This document shows, one piece after another, positions 12,194 to 20,980 of a DNA stretch of 30,795 nucleotides. Origin of the DNA: a virus; the IMG/VR virus record IMGVR_UViG_3300021180_000041, positions 1-30,795 of that record. One strand, 5' to 3'. Positions within the stretch are counted from its first letter, which is position 1. Each line of letters opens with the position of its first letter. The translations under genes and the position numbers were made by a program. A model generated the notes under the pieces. It searched no databases and was not told where the DNA came from. It saw only the letters and a list, made by a program, of their open reading frames with translations.

Positions 12194-12693
12194 CCACCAC
12201 CGACCGCCACGGCCACACCACAGCAGGCCGCACCACCAGCGCGGGCCGCGCCGTAGACGCGGGCACGGTCCAGTCCCTCACCCTGGCCTATAAGCAGCTA
12301 GTGAGGGCTGGCAATGACAGCGTTCGGGCTGCCTGGAGGTTCGGGCAGACCATCGACAGCCACTCGGATGCCTACACCATGCGCCAGCTCGCGGAGTCGA
12401 TGGGCAGGAGCGTGGGCACCCTGAACCGCTACCACCGCCTGTTCGCGGCCTACCAGCGGCCTGAGCTGGCCGTGGAGGCATCCGAAATCCTTGAGACGTA
12501 CAACATCGACCTGGTGTGGGCGCTCGGTTCCCAGCTCAAGCCGGTGGAGCATGGCAGGCCCCTGGCTGGGCGGCGGTTCCGCTACAGGTGCCAGCACTGC
12601 TCCAGCCTGGAGGTCGGGCGCGAGGAGATTACCGACCCCGCCGAGCTGGCCGAGCTGGACCGCCAGGCCCACGCGGCGGCAGGGGCCAACTGA
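12190..12693 (+). CDS. Helix-turn-helix protein with a C-terminal Cys pair
   Basis: 167 aa. A central helical region (YKQLVRAGNDSVRAAWRFGQTIDSHSD) precedes a helix-turn-helix-like segment YTMRQLAESMGRSVGTLNRYHRLF at about 62-85. Another helical part (ELAVEASEILETYNIDLVWALG) follows, and then RYRCQHCSSLEVGREEI with a CxxC that could pair with metal or another chain. It may be a regulator or partition-like protein. Coupled by ATGA to the gene upstream and by TGATG to the gene downstream. Confidence 0.6.
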   Translation: MTTTDRHGHTTAGRTTSAGRAVDAGTVQSLTLAYKQLVRAGNDSVRAAWRFGQTIDSHSDAYTMRQLAESMGRSVGTLNRYHRLFAAYQRPELAVEASEILETYNIDLVWALGSQLKPVEHGRPLAGRRFRYRCQHCSSLEVGREEITDPAELAELDRQAHAAAGAN

Positions 12694-13283
12694 TGGGGCC
12701 AGGAGGCTGCCAGGAGCCAGGCCGGGAGCCTGGCTGGGATCATGGCCAGGAGGCCGCGCGGCTGGCCGGGCTGATCGACTCGGACGTTGCGGCCCTGGTC
12801 GAGTCAGGCCCCCTGCCCCGCCTGGAGGTCACGCTCACCTGCCCTGTGTGCCAGGCCCAGGTGTCTGGGCATGTCCCCCAGGCCCCTGGCAGGGGGCACC
12901 AGGAGGAGGCAGTGGCCGCCCTGCTGGAGGCTGAGGCCCTGGCCCAGGCTGCTGCCCTGGTGAGGGCTGACCAGGAGGGCATTACCCCAGGAGACCTCCT
13001 GGCCATAGCTGAGCGGGCGCTCAGGATGGCTGCTGGCCTCCGTGAGCACCTGGTGGCTGGCAGCCTGCTCGATGCCTGGGCCGCAGCGGACTGGCTGGGG
13101 GACCTGGCCCAGGAGGTCAAGGACAAATTGCCGGTCTCCAGCCAGGACATCCTGGCTGCGGTCGAGGGCCACCAGCTCCCCGAGTACCCGCGCCCGGCAC
13201 CGGAGGCATGGGAGGCAGCCCCCCAGATCATCGACCCCTGGACAGGGCCACCCCAGCCCAGGGAAGGGGGCGAGCAGTTCTGA
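12693..13283 (+). CDS. Hypothetical protein with CPVC motif
   Basis: 196 aa from ATG 12693, which overlaps the upstream stop by one base. N-terminal residues are Gly/Pro/Glu-rich, then LEVTLTCPVCQAQVSGHVP gives a CxxC and nearby His. The middle is strongly helical (QEEAVAALLEAEALAQAAALVRADQEG, DLLAIAERALRMAAGLREHLV). The tail is Pro-rich. No family is recognised. Codons are strongly biased to AGG and CTG. Part of the same operon. Confidence 0.65.
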   Translation: MGPGGCQEPGREPGWDHGQEAARLAGLIDSDVAALVESGPLPRLEVTLTCPVCQAQVSGHVPQAPGRGHQEEAVAALLEAEALAQAAALVRADQEGITPGDLLAIAERALRMAAGLREHLVAGSLLDAWAAADWLGDLAQEVKDKLPVSSQDILAAVEGHQLPEYPRPAPEAWEAAPQIIDPWTGPPQPREGGEQF

Positions 13284-13567
13284 TGCCGGGTCATTACCAC
13301 CCTGGGCGGGATGACACCAGTTTCGGGAGGCTGGCCCGTGAGCTGCACGCCGAGACGGCGGCCTACCTGGCAGCCTGCGCCCATGCCCCAGACCTGGACC
13401 AGTCGGCGGGCCTCAACGAGCTGCTGACCGGCAGGTGGGCTGTCTGGTTCGAGGCCACCACAGGCAGCCCAACCGTGTGGAAGGCCAGGCGCACCAGCGG
13501 CGGGCCGATCGTGACTGCCAGCAGCTCCACCGCGCTGCTGGCCCTGATCGAGGAGGCAGACACCTGA
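13283..13567 (+). CDS. Hypothetical protein
   Basis: 94 aa, start overlapping the previous stop (TGATG). Helical N-terminus (SFGRLARELHAETAAYLAACAHA), then LLTGRWAVWFEATTGSPTVWKARRTSGGPIVTASSSTALLALIEEAD, which suggests a small mixed alpha-beta fold. No cysteine pairs, signal or membrane segment. Function unknown. Coding is supported by exact coupling on both sides. Confidence 0.65.
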   Translation: MPGHYHPGRDDTSFGRLARELHAETAAYLAACAHAPDLDQSAGLNELLTGRWAVWFEATTGSPTVWKARRTSGGPIVTASSSTALLALIEEADT

Positions 13568-13842
13568 TGGGCGGTAAGGCAGGCTCAGTGAACCCGCCAG
13601 GCCGCTATGTGGTGGAGGACCACTCATCCATCAAGGGCCTGCTGAGTGTCTACTGGCACCCAGAGGGCCACCTGCGCCATGACCCGAGGCCCATCGTGAA
13701 CCTGGGGCCTGGGGCTGTGCCCCTGCTGGCTGAGGCCCTGGCTGAGTGGGAGCTGGAGCACAGGGTCAGCCCAGCCCCCAGGCAGGCCCCCAGCAGCTCC
13801 AGGGGCAGGCTCAGGGCTGTCAACGATGATGGGGTGATCTGA
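13567..13842 (+). CDS. Hypothetical protein
   Basis: 91 aa, coupled by TGATG. A strand-like RYVVEDHSSIKGLLSVYWHPEGHLRHDPRPIVNLGPGAVPLLAEALAEWELEH is followed by a Pro/Ser/Arg tail. No motif recognised. The upstream and downstream junctions, each a one-base overlap, show that it is part of a co-translated block. Confidence 0.65.
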   Translation: MGGKAGSVNPPGRYVVEDHSSIKGLLSVYWHPEGHLRHDPRPIVNLGPGAVPLLAEALAEWELEHRVSPAPRQAPSSSRGRLRAVNDDGVI

Positions 13843-14030
13843 TGCCTGAGCAGGTGATCAGGCCCAGGCTGAGCCTGGAGGACACCAGGCTCCTGATCGA
13901 GGCCCTGGACTACATCCCGACCAAGACCGTGGAGGAGGTCGAGGCCGTCAGTGACCTGGGGGCCAGGCTCCAGACCTCAGCCCAGAACGGGCCGTTTCGG
14001 GCTGAGTGGTTCCGGCAGATGAACGGATAG
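13842..14030 (+). CDS. Small hypothetical protein, last gene of the operon
   Basis: 62 aa, start overlapping the previous stop. Helical and acidic (LSLEDTRLLIEALDYIPTKTVEEVEAVSDLGARLQTSAQ), ending in FRAEWFRQMNG. Four of six arginine codons are AGG, unusual for a GC-rich actinobacterial gene. No family recognised. Followed within 30 bp by strong inverted repeats, so it closes the operon. Confidence 0.65.
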   Translation: MPEQVIRPRLSLEDTRLLIEALDYIPTKTVEEVEAVSDLGARLQTSAQNGPFRAEWFRQMNG

Positions 14031-14056
14031 ACCACCTGGCACAGCCCCAGACGCCA

Positions 14057-14114
14057 GGAGGCCCCCTGGGTGGGAGCGTCACAGCAGGTAGCTGATGACT
14101 CCCAGGGGGCCTCC
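14057..14114. terminator. Long inverted repeat after the plus-strand operon
   Basis: GGAGGCCCCCTGGG (14057-14070) and CCCAGGGGGCCTCC (14101-14114) form a perfect 14-bp stem around a 30-nt loop. It lies 26 bp after the last plus-strand stop. The loop is long and no T-run follows, so termination is likely but a protein site is possible. Confidence 0.55.
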
Positions 14115-14141
14115 CGACCGGCTGATTACACCAGGGTCAGT

Positions 14142-14174
14142 CTAGCCCGGCCGCCCGTGGGCTGGCCGGGCTAG
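14142..14174. terminator. Bidirectional terminator between converging operons
   Basis: CTAGCCCGGCC (14142-14152) pairs with GGCCGGGCTAG (14164-14174), and GCCC/GGGC pairs inside, leaving a GT loop and one bulged T. This is the strongest hairpin in the window. It lies six bases after the stop of the last late gene on the minus strand and also faces the plus-strand operon, fitting a two-way terminator. Confidence 0.8.
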
Positions 14175-14180
14175 CTGGCG

Positions 14181-14639
14181 TCAGGAGACGGGGGTGGTGT
14201 AGGCCGTGGGGCTGGGGCTGGCGTCCGGGCTGGGGGCCACATAGGGCGGCTCCTGCTGCTGCTCGGTCTCCTCCACGTAGGGCTTGCCCACGTCGGTCAC
14301 GGTCAGGTGCTCCCCGGTCTCGCAGACCTTGACGAGCTGGAATGCCTCGACCTTTTCGGCCTTCGGCTTATGGCCCTGGGTCTGCCCGTAGGGGGACTGG
14401 CTGGCCTGCCCGTAGCCGAGGTCCTGGCCCTGGCTGTCCTGGTCCAGGGTGATGCCCGAGAGCCAGTCAAACTCACAGTGGCGGACCTGCTTGGGGTGGT
14501 GCTGCCCGTAGGAGCTGGGCTGGGGGCTGCCTCCCGTGGTCGCGGCCGAGGCGGCGGCGGTGCCCCCTGCTGTCAGCGCGGCAGCAGCCAGGACGGCCAG
14601 GCCGACGCGGCGGAACCCGCGCCTGGTCATGTGCGTCAT
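14181..14639 (-). CDS. Secreted protein downstream of the holin
   Basis: 152 aa. The N-terminus has basic residues (TRRGFRR) then VGLAVLAAAALTAGGTAAASAA, a signal peptide with a likely cut near residue 32; the paired arginines hint at Tat export. The mature part is Gln/Tyr-rich, with two cysteines (RHCEFDW and VKVCETGE) that may form a disulphide, and ends in a Pro/Ser tail. AAAGGA lies before the ATG. It is the last late gene, after the holin. No lysis or exclusion family is recognised, so its role is open. Confidence 0.7.
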   Translation of the reverse strand: MTHMTRRGFRRVGLAVLAAAALTAGGTAAASAATTGGSPQPSSYGQHHPKQVRHCEFDWLSGITLDQDSQGQDLGYGQASQSPYGQTQGHKPKAEKVEAFQLVKVCETGEHLTVTDVGKPYVEETEQQQEPPYVAPSPDASPSPTAYTTPVS

Positions 14640-14706
14640 ACGAGTGTCCTTTCGTAGCGGGGTCCAGCCTGGCGGGGCTGGACCCCCCCACCGTAGCGGC
14701 CCAGGG

Positions 14707-14949
14707 TCACGGCGGCGTGTCAGGATTCTTACCTGTGCCCTGCCCTGGGCACATTCGCAGCGCCGCGTAGGCGAGGAGCTGGGAGAGCACCGCCACGGCG
14801 GCGGACCCGGCTAGGTCCTGCCAGAACTCCAGGGTCCGCAGCCTGGTGAGGTAGTCACCTGCTGCTGTGGTCACCAGCAGCGAGGCCACGAACACCTGGA
14901 GCCCGTGCCAGGCCAGGTCAGCTAGCTGCTTGCGGTGGCGCTGGTCCAT
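14707..14949 (-). CDS. Holin
   Basis: 80 aa. A basic start (MDQRHRKQ) is followed by two hydrophobic helices, HGLQVFVASLLVTTAAGDYL and LAGSAAVAVLSQLLAYAALRM, separated by a short loop with RTLEFWQDL, and then a polar tail. Size, two-helix plan and the FWxDLAxxAA segment match actinophage holins of the r1t-like type. It opens the membrane for the endolysin encoded upstream. The ATG overlaps the preceding fibre stop by one base. Confidence 0.75.
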   Translation of the reverse strand: MDQRHRKQLADLAWHGLQVFVASLLVTTAAGDYLTRLRTLEFWQDLAGSAAVAVLSQLLAYAALRMCPGQGTGKNPDTPP

Positions 14950-16478
14950 CAGCCAGGCATCGGGAAGTTGGCCGGGGGTGTCCAGTCAGCCCTGGCAGCC
15001 ACCAGCCGCCCGCCCTGGTCCGAGCTGGGCACACCAGGCGGGAGGCTGACCGGCACGAACCGGATCGAGTCAAGGAACAGGACTTGCAACGAGGTCGCCC
15101 CTGGGAAGTCGGACGGGGCTGAGTACACCTGGAGCTGGTAGCCCTGAACCATCATCACCTGGGCTATCACCCGCCCGCCGCCACCGGCAACCAGGATCGC
15201 GGGGCAGGGCCAAATGGTGGTCGGGGCGTAGAACCCGATCGGGATAGCCCCGATGACCGTGCCTGCGGCTGGCAGCCCGCCCAGGTTCCACTGGATATAG
15301 CCGTTGATCCAGCAGACCCCCCGGTGGTAGTAGAACCGCAGCGGGGGCTCAGGGGGGCCTGCCACGTTGCCGTCTGTCCAGCCAGGGCCGAGTGACAGCG
15401 ACCAGTAGCGGGGGGCTATCTCCAGCTCAGCCCTGGTGACCTGCCCGTCTTGGCCCGGTATGCCCTGGGGGCCTTGGCTGCCCTGCGGGCCTTGGGGTCC
15501 TGGCACGCCCTGGTCACCCTGCTGGCCCTGCGGCCCTGGGAATCCCAGCGTCCCGCGCGGTCCTTCCGGCCCGGCTGGTCCTGCTGCCCCCTCGGGGCCT
15601 GCCTGCCCGTCCACACCTGGCACGCCCTGGGGGCCTGGTGCCCCCTGCGGACCCTGCGGCCCCTGGATACTCCCGATGTCCACCCAGCCCAGCGGGTTAT
15701 TGACCTGCGACACGAAGCCGTACAGGGTGCCATCGACAGGGTGGCCCTCGCGGTGGAACAGGAGCGCATCCCCGATCCGGCACTGATAGGCGGGCTGCCC
15801 TGGCCGGTCCCAGTCGGCGGGCAGGTAGCCAGTCGGGGGCAGGTCCGTGGGGAGCTTGGACACCCCGAACTGGCCCACGATGATGGCTGCCGCGCCGTCC
15901 TGCCCAGGAGGCCCCTGGACCCCCGTCTGTCCGGTGAGGCCCTGGGCACCCTGGGGGCCTGCTGGCCCCATCTCGCCTCGGGCACCCTGCCCGCCTGGGA
16001 TGCCCTCCTGGCCCTGGGGTCCTGGGAACCCCATTTCGCCTCGGGCACCCTGGGGGCCTGCTGGCCCCTGGGCTCCTGGCCCTCCTGGTGGCCCCTGCGC
16101 CCCTGGAGGCCCTGGGGGGGCCTGGAGGATGCCGGGGGTTATCCAGGGCTGGCCTGCTGGCAGGCCATCACCCACGAACGTCCACAGCGTGCCGTCAGGC
16201 TCGTAGATCAGGGACCAGCCCAGCTCCACCTGGGTATCCCGCACCGGGCGGCCCAGACCGTCCCAGTCAGCAGGCAGGAACCCATCCGGGGGCAGCTCGT
16301 TGGGCTGGCGCTGAGCCCCGAAGGTCCCCACGATGATGGTTGCCTGGCCTCCTGGTCCCGGTGGCCCGTCAGGACCCTGGGGACCAGACGGGCCTGGTGG
16401 CCCCTCAGGGCCAGGCATCCCCGCCGACACGTCGATGGCCCCAGGCTGGCGGGGGACCGTCACGTCTATTTCGCTCAT
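14949..16478 (-). CDS. Collagen-like tail fibre / minor tail protein
   Basis: 509 aa from ATG 16478, which overlaps the upstream stop (ATGA). Three G-x-y collagen-like tracts (about 22-44, 121-196 and 272-346) alternate with two copies of a roughly 75-residue domain (46-119 and 197-271) beginning ATIIVG or AAIIVG and containing [12 protein letters not shown]. The C-terminal about 160 residues are a beta-rich globular domain, probably receptor-binding. Trimeric collagen-like rods are known in phage tail fibres. A related fibre is encoded at 18460-20052. It lies just before the holin. Confidence 0.85.
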   Translation of the reverse strand: MSEIDVTVPRQPGAIDVSAGMPGPEGPPGPSGPQGPDGPPGPGGQATIIVGTFGAQRQPNELPPDGFLPADWDGLGRPVRDTQVELGWSLIYEPDGTLWTFVGDGLPAGQPWITPGILQAPPGPPGAQGPPGGPGAQGPAGPQGARGEMGFPGPQGQEGIPGGQGARGEMGPAGPQGAQGLTGQTGVQGPPGQDGAAAIIVGQFGVSKLPTDLPPTGYLPADWDRPGQPAYQCRIGDALLFHREGHPVDGTLYGFVSQVNNPLGWVDIGSIQGPQGPQGAPGPQGVPGVDGQAGPEGAAGPAGPEGPRGTLGFPGPQGQQGDQGVPGPQGPQGSQGPQGIPGQDGQVTRAELEIAPRYWSLSLGPGWTDGNVAGPPEPPLRFYYHRGVCWINGYIQWNLGGLPAAGTVIGAIPIGFYAPTTIWPCPAILVAGGGGRVIAQVMMVQGYQLQVYSAPSDFPGATSLQVLFLDSIRFVPVSLPPGVPSSDQGGRLVAARADWTPPANFPMPG

Positions 16479-16843
16479 CTGGTCACGTCCGGTTCCACCG
16501 TCACAGGCCCCTTGATGATGGTCTGGACCCTGCTCACGGGCCTGGTGAGCTGGAGGTCCCACCGGCCGGACGGGCAGCCCTGAGACTGCCCGGCCGACAG
16601 GTGAACGAATATCCAGTTCGGCGGGGTGATCTGACAGACCAGCTCCACGGCCACCCGGTCATCAGGGCTGCGGCGTATCTGTGCCCTGGCTGACTGGACC
16701 TGGCTCAGGTCGTAGGGCTGGGTCCTCTCGTCGTCCTCCCACAGCCTGAACCCCCAGGAGCGGGAGTCGCCCCGGTAGACATACAACGGGACCTCGAACG
16801 GAGCCCCGGTGTCTGCCTCGGCCTCAGCCAGCACGGTGGTCAT
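16475..16843 (-). CDS. Baseplate-like protein (BppU N-terminal-like)
   Basis: 122 aa. The pattern PLYVYRGDSRSWGFRLWEDDERTQPYDLSQVQSARAQIRRSPDD, then VAVELVCQITPPNWIFVHLSAG, and a last strand block [30 protein letters not shown], matches the first domain of phage upper baseplate proteins: a RGD-like turn, a PYDLS strand and an AQIRR strand. Here it stands alone and is co-translated with the collagen-like fibre, which it may anchor to the tail tip. Confidence 0.65.
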   Translation of the reverse strand: MTTVLAEAEADTGAPFEVPLYVYRGDSRSWGFRLWEDDERTQPYDLSQVQSARAQIRRSPDDRVAVELVCQITPPNWIFVHLSAGQSQGCPSGRWDLQLTRPVSRVQTIIKGPVTVEPDVTR

Positions 16844-16845
16844 GG

Positions 16846-17421
16846 CTACCTCTTGGGCTCGCGCTCGGGGAAGCCAGGCCCGCCTGTGTCCGGTTCGCCA
16901 GGCTCGGGCCTGGTGCCAGGAGTGCGGACCCAGGCCCAGGCCAGCGCCGCGCCGTAGAGCACCGCGACCCAGGTTCCGGGCAGGCCATAGCTGGGCGGGC
17001 GCGGCTCGTAGTCGTCCTCCACCTGCGGGGGCTCAGCCAGCAGCACGTAGCCAGTGAACTGGTCGGCCCCGTCCGTGATGAGGATGCGGCGGGTCATGGC
17101 CAGGTCAGGGACCTCGGGGTGGCCGCCCAGGTCGTCAGGGTCCTCGACCACGGGGTAGACCGGCCGCGGCGGGATCGGGAGCGGGTGGCCTGGCCGACCG
17201 GGGTAACCGGGGAGGCCCTGACCTGGGTAGACGGGGAGGCCCTGCCCTGGTAGCCCGCCCTCGGGCAGCCAGTTGTCAGGCGGGCGCGGTGCCCAGGGCG
17301 GGCGCGGGAGGGGCTGGCCTGGGTAGCCGGGCTCGCCAGGGGGGAGCCCCTGGTCTGGGGTGCCTGGCTCCCCGAGGTCGGGCACCCAGATGGTGACCCG
17401 CTGGTATCCGGTGACTAGCAT
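16846..17421 (-). CDS. Pro/Gly-rich minor tail-associated protein
   Basis: 191 aa. Residues 15-95 are a low-complexity Pro/Gly/Leu tract with repeated GLPGYPGQ and GQGLP elements, probably an extended rod, though not a strict G-x-y collagen pattern. The C-terminal half has strands (TRRILITDGADQFTGYVLL) and a hydrophobic segment GTWVAVLYGAALAWAWV that may be buried or membrane-associated. AAAGGA precedes the ATG. Position among fibre and lysis genes suggests a structural tail part. Not a recognised family. Confidence 0.6.
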   Translation of the reverse strand: MLVTGYQRVTIWVPDLGEPGTPDQGLPPGEPGYPGQPLPRPPWAPRPPDNWLPEGGLPGQGLPVYPGQGLPGYPGRPGHPLPIPPRPVYPVVEDPDDLGGHPEVPDLAMTRRILITDGADQFTGYVLLAEPPQVEDDYEPRPPSYGLPGTWVAVLYGAALAWAWVRTPGTRPEPGEPDTGGPGFPEREPKR

Positions 17422-17477
17422 CGGTGATCCTTTCGATTGGGGGTCTTGGCCTCGACGCTACGCCGAGGCGGTGAACT

Positions 17478-18284
17478 CTAGGTGACGGGTGCGCTCCAGG
17501 TCATTGCCCAGGTCTGGGGGCCGACCTTCCCGTCCACGGTCAGGCGCTTCTCCTGCTGGAATTGGCGGCAGACCCGCTCACTGCCTGGGCCGAATATCTG
17601 GTCCACGTCGATGGTCCAGCCCCGGCTCCGCATCTTGTTTTGCCAGGTCCTCACGTCAGGATGGCGCTGGTTGCGGTCCTGGCCGAAGTAGGGGTTCGCG
17701 GTGAACGCCGGGGCGCTGCCGCCACCACCTGAGGGCGGGGCCGGTGTGGACGGCCCCTGGGCTCCTCCAGCTATGGCCAGGATGCGGTCCATCGGGAACC
17801 CCGAGCCGCAGTCGTGGTGGTTGCCCCCACCGGACCCGAAATTCTTGTGCTCACAGAACCCCTTGGACGAGCCCTGGGCCTGGCTGCTGCTGAGCCCCGT
17901 GCGGGGGATGCCGAACTGGCGGGACAGCTCCCCGGCCAGCCTCCCGGCTGCGGTGAGCATGGCCCCCTTGGACAGCCAGGTGTCCCTGGACCAGCCCGAG
18001 GCCGCGCCGCCTGGGGTGCAGAATGCGATGGAGATTGCCTGGGGGTTGTAACTGGCCTGAGCCCAGGCGCGGTCACCGTCGCGGACGAACTGAGCCGCCC
18101 AGTTGTCACCGTGCGACATGTCCACCGCAAAGTGATAGCTGACCTTCGAGCTGGGATTGGTCAGCCAGTTGCGGAGCGATTCGGCCGTGGTGGAGCCCTC
18201 GGTGGTGTGGAACGCGATGAGGCGGCGGTTCAGGCCCCCTGAGTTGTAGTGCTGGGATGGCCACCAGGCCCTAGTTACCGCCAT
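17478..18284 (-). CDS. Endolysin: N-acetylmuramoyl-L-alanine amidase with peptidoglycan-binding domain
   Basis: 268 aa. Cuts the bond between muramic acid and L-alanine in the cell wall. The amidase_2/PGRP domain spans about 1-175. Zinc ligands are H26 (FHTTEG), H146 (CEHKNFG) and D158 or C159 (NHHDCGSGFP). A Pro/Gly linker (178-192) joins a PG_binding_1 domain (about 195-265, ending VDGKVGPQTW). No signal peptide, so release depends on the holin encoded downstream. It sits between fibre genes rather than next to the holin. The start lies inside the small gene upstream. Confidence 0.92.
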   Translation of the reverse strand: MAVTRAWWPSQHYNSGGLNRRLIAFHTTEGSTTAESLRNWLTNPSSKVSYHFAVDMSHGDNWAAQFVRDGDRAWAQASYNPQAISIAFCTPGGAASGWSRDTWLSKGAMLTAAGRLAGELSRQFGIPRTGLSSSQAQGSSKGFCEHKNFGSGGGNHHDCGSGFPMDRILAIAGGAQGPSTPAPPSGGGGSAPAFTANPYFGQDRNQRHPDVRTWQNKMRSRGWTIDVDQIFGPGSERVCRQFQQEKRLTVDGKVGPQTWAMTWSAPVT

Positions 18285-18447
18285 CGTCAGGCCCCCCCTC
18301 GTGCTCCAGGTCCCCGACCTGTTCGGACTCGGGGACTATGGCCGCGTCGGGCTCCACCCCCTCCAGCTCCACGTCCTCCGTGTCGCCTGTGTAGGTCTCG
18401 CCCTTGCGGACTAGGCGGCGCTGGTGCCGCCCTCCTCGGATTGGCAT
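18271..18447 (-). CDS. 58-aa acidic protein between fibre and endolysin
   Basis: ATG 18447 is preceded by GCAGGAGG, overlapping the fibre stop, and the frame ends in TAG 14 bases inside the endolysin gene. The N-terminus is basic (MPIRGGRHQRRLVRKGE), and the rest is acidic (GDTEDVELEGVEPDAAIVPESEQ). No family is recognised; it was found by reading the gap between genes. It may couple translation of the endolysin, whose own ribosome site is poor. Confidence 0.6.
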   Translation of the reverse strand: MPIRGGRHQRRLVRKGETYTGDTEDVELEGVEPDAAIVPESEQVGDLEHEGGPDDGGN

Positions 18448-18459
18448 GGGTCCTCCTGC

Positions 18460-20052
18460 TCAGATCGCGGCTGGCCTCCTGGTCAGCACGTCATAGGCGC
18501 GGCTCCCGGCCGCTGGGGTGGCGATGTAGCGGGACAGCCTGGAGCCCTGGAAGGTCACCAGCGCGGAGTTGTCGGTCTGACCTGCCCACCGCGCCGTCAG
18601 GCCCAGGGTGAGGTCATTACCGGCTATGAGCGTTTCGGGCTCCACGCTGCTGACCGCACCGGCCGCCATGTTCCCGCCTGTCCAGGCTGAGTGAGTGGGC
18701 CTGGGTGACATCAGGGCCTCGGTCCAGACCATCACCGAGGTTGGCGTGTAGACCTGGACGAACTGGCGCAGCACCACCCCGAACGGCACGTTGGCTGTGC
18801 CCGTCGCGGCATTGGTCAGCCGCAGGTCTATGTAGCGGAGCGACATCGAGGCATTGAACCGCTGGCCGACCACCAGGAGCCGCTGGTCATTGGTCGGCCC
18901 CCAGCCCCCGAATCCAGCGGTGTGGACCTCGAACCAGCTACCGGGGATGAGCTGGGCGGCAGGGATGACCCAGGCGCGGGTGACCATAGTCGCCGCGCCT
19001 TGGTTGCCAGCCAGCGGGAACGCCTGGTTATCGGACAGGAACGTGGCATTGACCGGGCCTGCTGGCCCCTCGGGGCCTTGCGGACCCTGGGGGCCTTGGA
19101 TGCCTGCCGGGCCTGCCTCACCAGGAGGCCCCTGGACGACGGCAGGGCTGAACCACTCGCCCTGAGGCCAGGATGGACCCATGTAGACCCACAGCCGCCC
19201 ATCCGGCTCGTACACGAGCGCCCAGCCCTGCTCTACCGTCACGTCCTGGGCCGGTCGGCCTGGGCCGTCCCAGTCGGTTGGAATGAGCCCGTCCGGGGGC
19301 AGGTCCCCAGGCTGGCGCTGCTGCCCGAACGACCCCACGATGATGGTTGCCGCGCCTGCTGGCCCCTCCTCACCGCGTGGACCGGCGTCACCCTGCGGCC
19401 CGGCTGGGCCTGATGGCCCCTGGTCCCCGCGCTCGCCAGTGGGGCCAGCAGGCCCCTGCTCGCCGTAGCCTGGCGGGCCTACGGGACCTGCTGGCCCCTC
19501 CTGGCCAGGTGGCCCTGGGTCGCCCTGGGGTCCGGGTGGGCCTCCAGGGTCACCAGCAGGCCCCTGGGGGCCAGGCAGACCTTGAGGCCCTGGAGGACCT
19601 GGCGGGCCAGGCTCACCGGGCGGGAAGTCCTGAGCCCTGGGCACGAACGTCATGTCTGCGGCCGAGGCCGCGCCTGCCGGGACCTCCACCGTGGCCAGGA
19701 CCACCCCGACCTGCTGGCTGCCCTCGGGCTGCACGATCAGCACGTACTCAGCCGCCTCGGGGTCAGTGACCAGCGCCCACAGCTCGTCCGTGCGGGCGTC
19801 GTCCTCCTCGCCCTCACGGACCACCACCCCCAGCTCCACCGGGGAGGCCAGGACTGCCAGGGTGCCGTCCCCGCAGTCAGCGATGGCCAGCCAGCCAGGG
19901 TCCACGGTCGCGGTGAGCCCTGCCCCTGGGGTCACCACGACGGGGGTCACCACCCCGTGAGCGCGGCCAGCCAGGGCGGTGATGACCTGCCTGTCATCCC
20001 AGGCCGCATACCTGCCTGACTGGCCCCAGCGGAGCAGCGTTGGCGAGGTCAT
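18460..20052 (-). CDS. Collagen-like tail fibre with tail-attachment domain
   Basis: 530 aa. Residues 1-140 are a globular domain homologous to the start of the protein encoded just upstream (shared AxDDRxVITAxxG, GAGLxxxxxxGW and CDD/CGD patches). A G-x-y tract (about 146-234) follows, then one ATIIVG module (235-306) with [17 protein letters not shown], a short second collagen tract (308-334), and a C-terminal beta-rich domain of about 190 residues, probably receptor-binding. The start lies two bases after the upstream stop with GGAG before it. Confidence 0.85.
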   Translation of the reverse strand: MTSPTLLRWGQSGRYAAWDDRQVITALAGRAHGVVTPVVVTPGAGLTATVDPGWLAIADCGDGTLAVLASPVELGVVVREGEEDDARTDELWALVTDPEAAEYVLIVQPEGSQQVGVVLATVEVPAGAASAADMTFVPRAQDFPPGEPGPPGPPGPQGLPGPQGPAGDPGGPPGPQGDPGPPGQEGPAGPVGPPGYGEQGPAGPTGERGDQGPSGPAGPQGDAGPRGEEGPAGAATIIVGSFGQQRQPGDLPPDGLIPTDWDGPGRPAQDVTVEQGWALVYEPDGRLWVYMGPSWPQGEWFSPAVVQGPPGEAGPAGIQGPQGPQGPEGPAGPVNATFLSDNQAFPLAGNQGAATMVTRAWVIPAAQLIPGSWFEVHTAGFGGWGPTNDQRLLVVGQRFNASMSLRYIDLRLTNAATGTANVPFGVVLRQFVQVYTPTSVMVWTEALMSPRPTHSAWTGGNMAAGAVSSVEPETLIAGNDLTLGLTARWAGQTDNSALVTFQGSRLSRYIATPAAGSRAYDVLTRRPAAI

Positions 20053-20053
20053 G

Positions 20054-20965
20054 TCAGCTCCCGATGTCCTCTACGTCGAGCCACTGGAGCTGAGGCCCCA
20101 GGTCGGTGTAGCCACCGGGCCGGATGGACCCTGGGGTGGTGGGGTGCTTCCAGACGCGGCCATCGAACACCCGCCAGATTCCGACGCTGCCGATGGAGTG
20201 GCGGAAGATGTACTCGTGGTGGAGGACGTTCGGGACGGTGTAGTAGGGCCAGGCGAACACCCCGCCGCGCCGTAGCTGGCTCAGGGCAGCAGCCTGGCCC
20301 TCGTTGCGCTCCCCGATGCCGATGACGCCCTCAAGCTGGGTGCCCAGCGGGGGCCTGGTGCCGCCCACCAGGGACACCGCCGAGCAGTGATAGCTGATGC
20401 GGTACCACTGGCCCGGCTCGATCCAGCAGGGGATGGACTCCACCCCCCGGCCTACCGCTGTCGCCCAGCTCGTCGCGTTGTAGTCGTTGAAATTGGCGCC
20501 CATCGCGGTGTGCGACAGGAGCCGCCTGTCAATGGCCGCATCGACCGGAACCAGGTCCATCTGGGTGGCCAGGTTGGCGTTTTGCCCGGCTGTGACCCGC
20601 ACCAGGGGGATGCCTGACCGCCCGGCTGCCTGGGCCAGGGTCAGGGTCCGCAGCTCCCAGCGGCCCTCATCGGGCAGGGTGTCACACCAGATGACATCCT
20701 GGCGGCTGCCCGAGGCGGGGCCTGGGTTGACCGTGACGACCTCATCCTGGCGGGAGCCCACCACCGCGCTGGTGAGGTCATCGCAGGTGGCCACGCCGAC
20801 CCAGCCAGCCCTGATGAGGACCTGGAGGCCAGCCCCCGCGACCACGGACACGGGGCGGACCAGCCCTATCCTGCCGCCAGTGACCGCCGTGATCACAGCC
20901 CTGTCATCGGCCGCGTCGTAGTTCTCAGGCTGGCCGTAGGCCAGTTTGCCCTGGGGTGTCGTCAT
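20054..20965 (-). CDS. Minor tail protein
   Basis: 303 aa. The first 130 residues share a domain with the fibre at 18460-20052 ([36 protein letters not shown]), which likely attaches both to the tail tip. The C-terminal 165 residues are a beta-sandwich-like domain ([49 protein letters not shown]). No enzyme motif is seen. AGGAGG lies before the ATG. It sits between the Tal-like protein and the fibres, a position for a receptor-binding or baseplate part. Confidence 0.75.
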   Translation of the reverse strand: MTTPQGKLAYGQPENYDAADDRAVITAVTGGRIGLVRPVSVVAGAGLQVLIRAGWVGVATCDDLTSAVVGSRQDEVVTVNPGPASGSRQDVIWCDTLPDEGRWELRTLTLAQAAGRSGIPLVRVTAGQNANLATQMDLVPVDAAIDRRLLSHTAMGANFNDYNATSWATAVGRGVESIPCWIEPGQWYRISYHCSAVSLVGGTRPPLGTQLEGVIGIGERNEGQAAALSQLRRGGVFAWPYYTVPNVLHHEYIFRHSIGSVGIWRVFDGRVWKHPTTPGSIRPGGYTDLGPQLQWLDVEDIGS

Positions 20966-20980
20966 CGGGTCAGACCTCCT

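Noticed and set aside
15450-16583. 377-codon open frame on the plus strand
   Set aside because: It is the antisense of the collagen-like fibre. The periodic G-x-y coding gives long open frames in all phases; its peptide is low-complexity and lacks a ribosome site.
17449-17469. GCCTCG...CGAGGC hairpin after the endolysin as a terminator
   Set aside because: The stem is only six pairs with a nine-base loop and no T-run; downstream late genes must still be transcribed.
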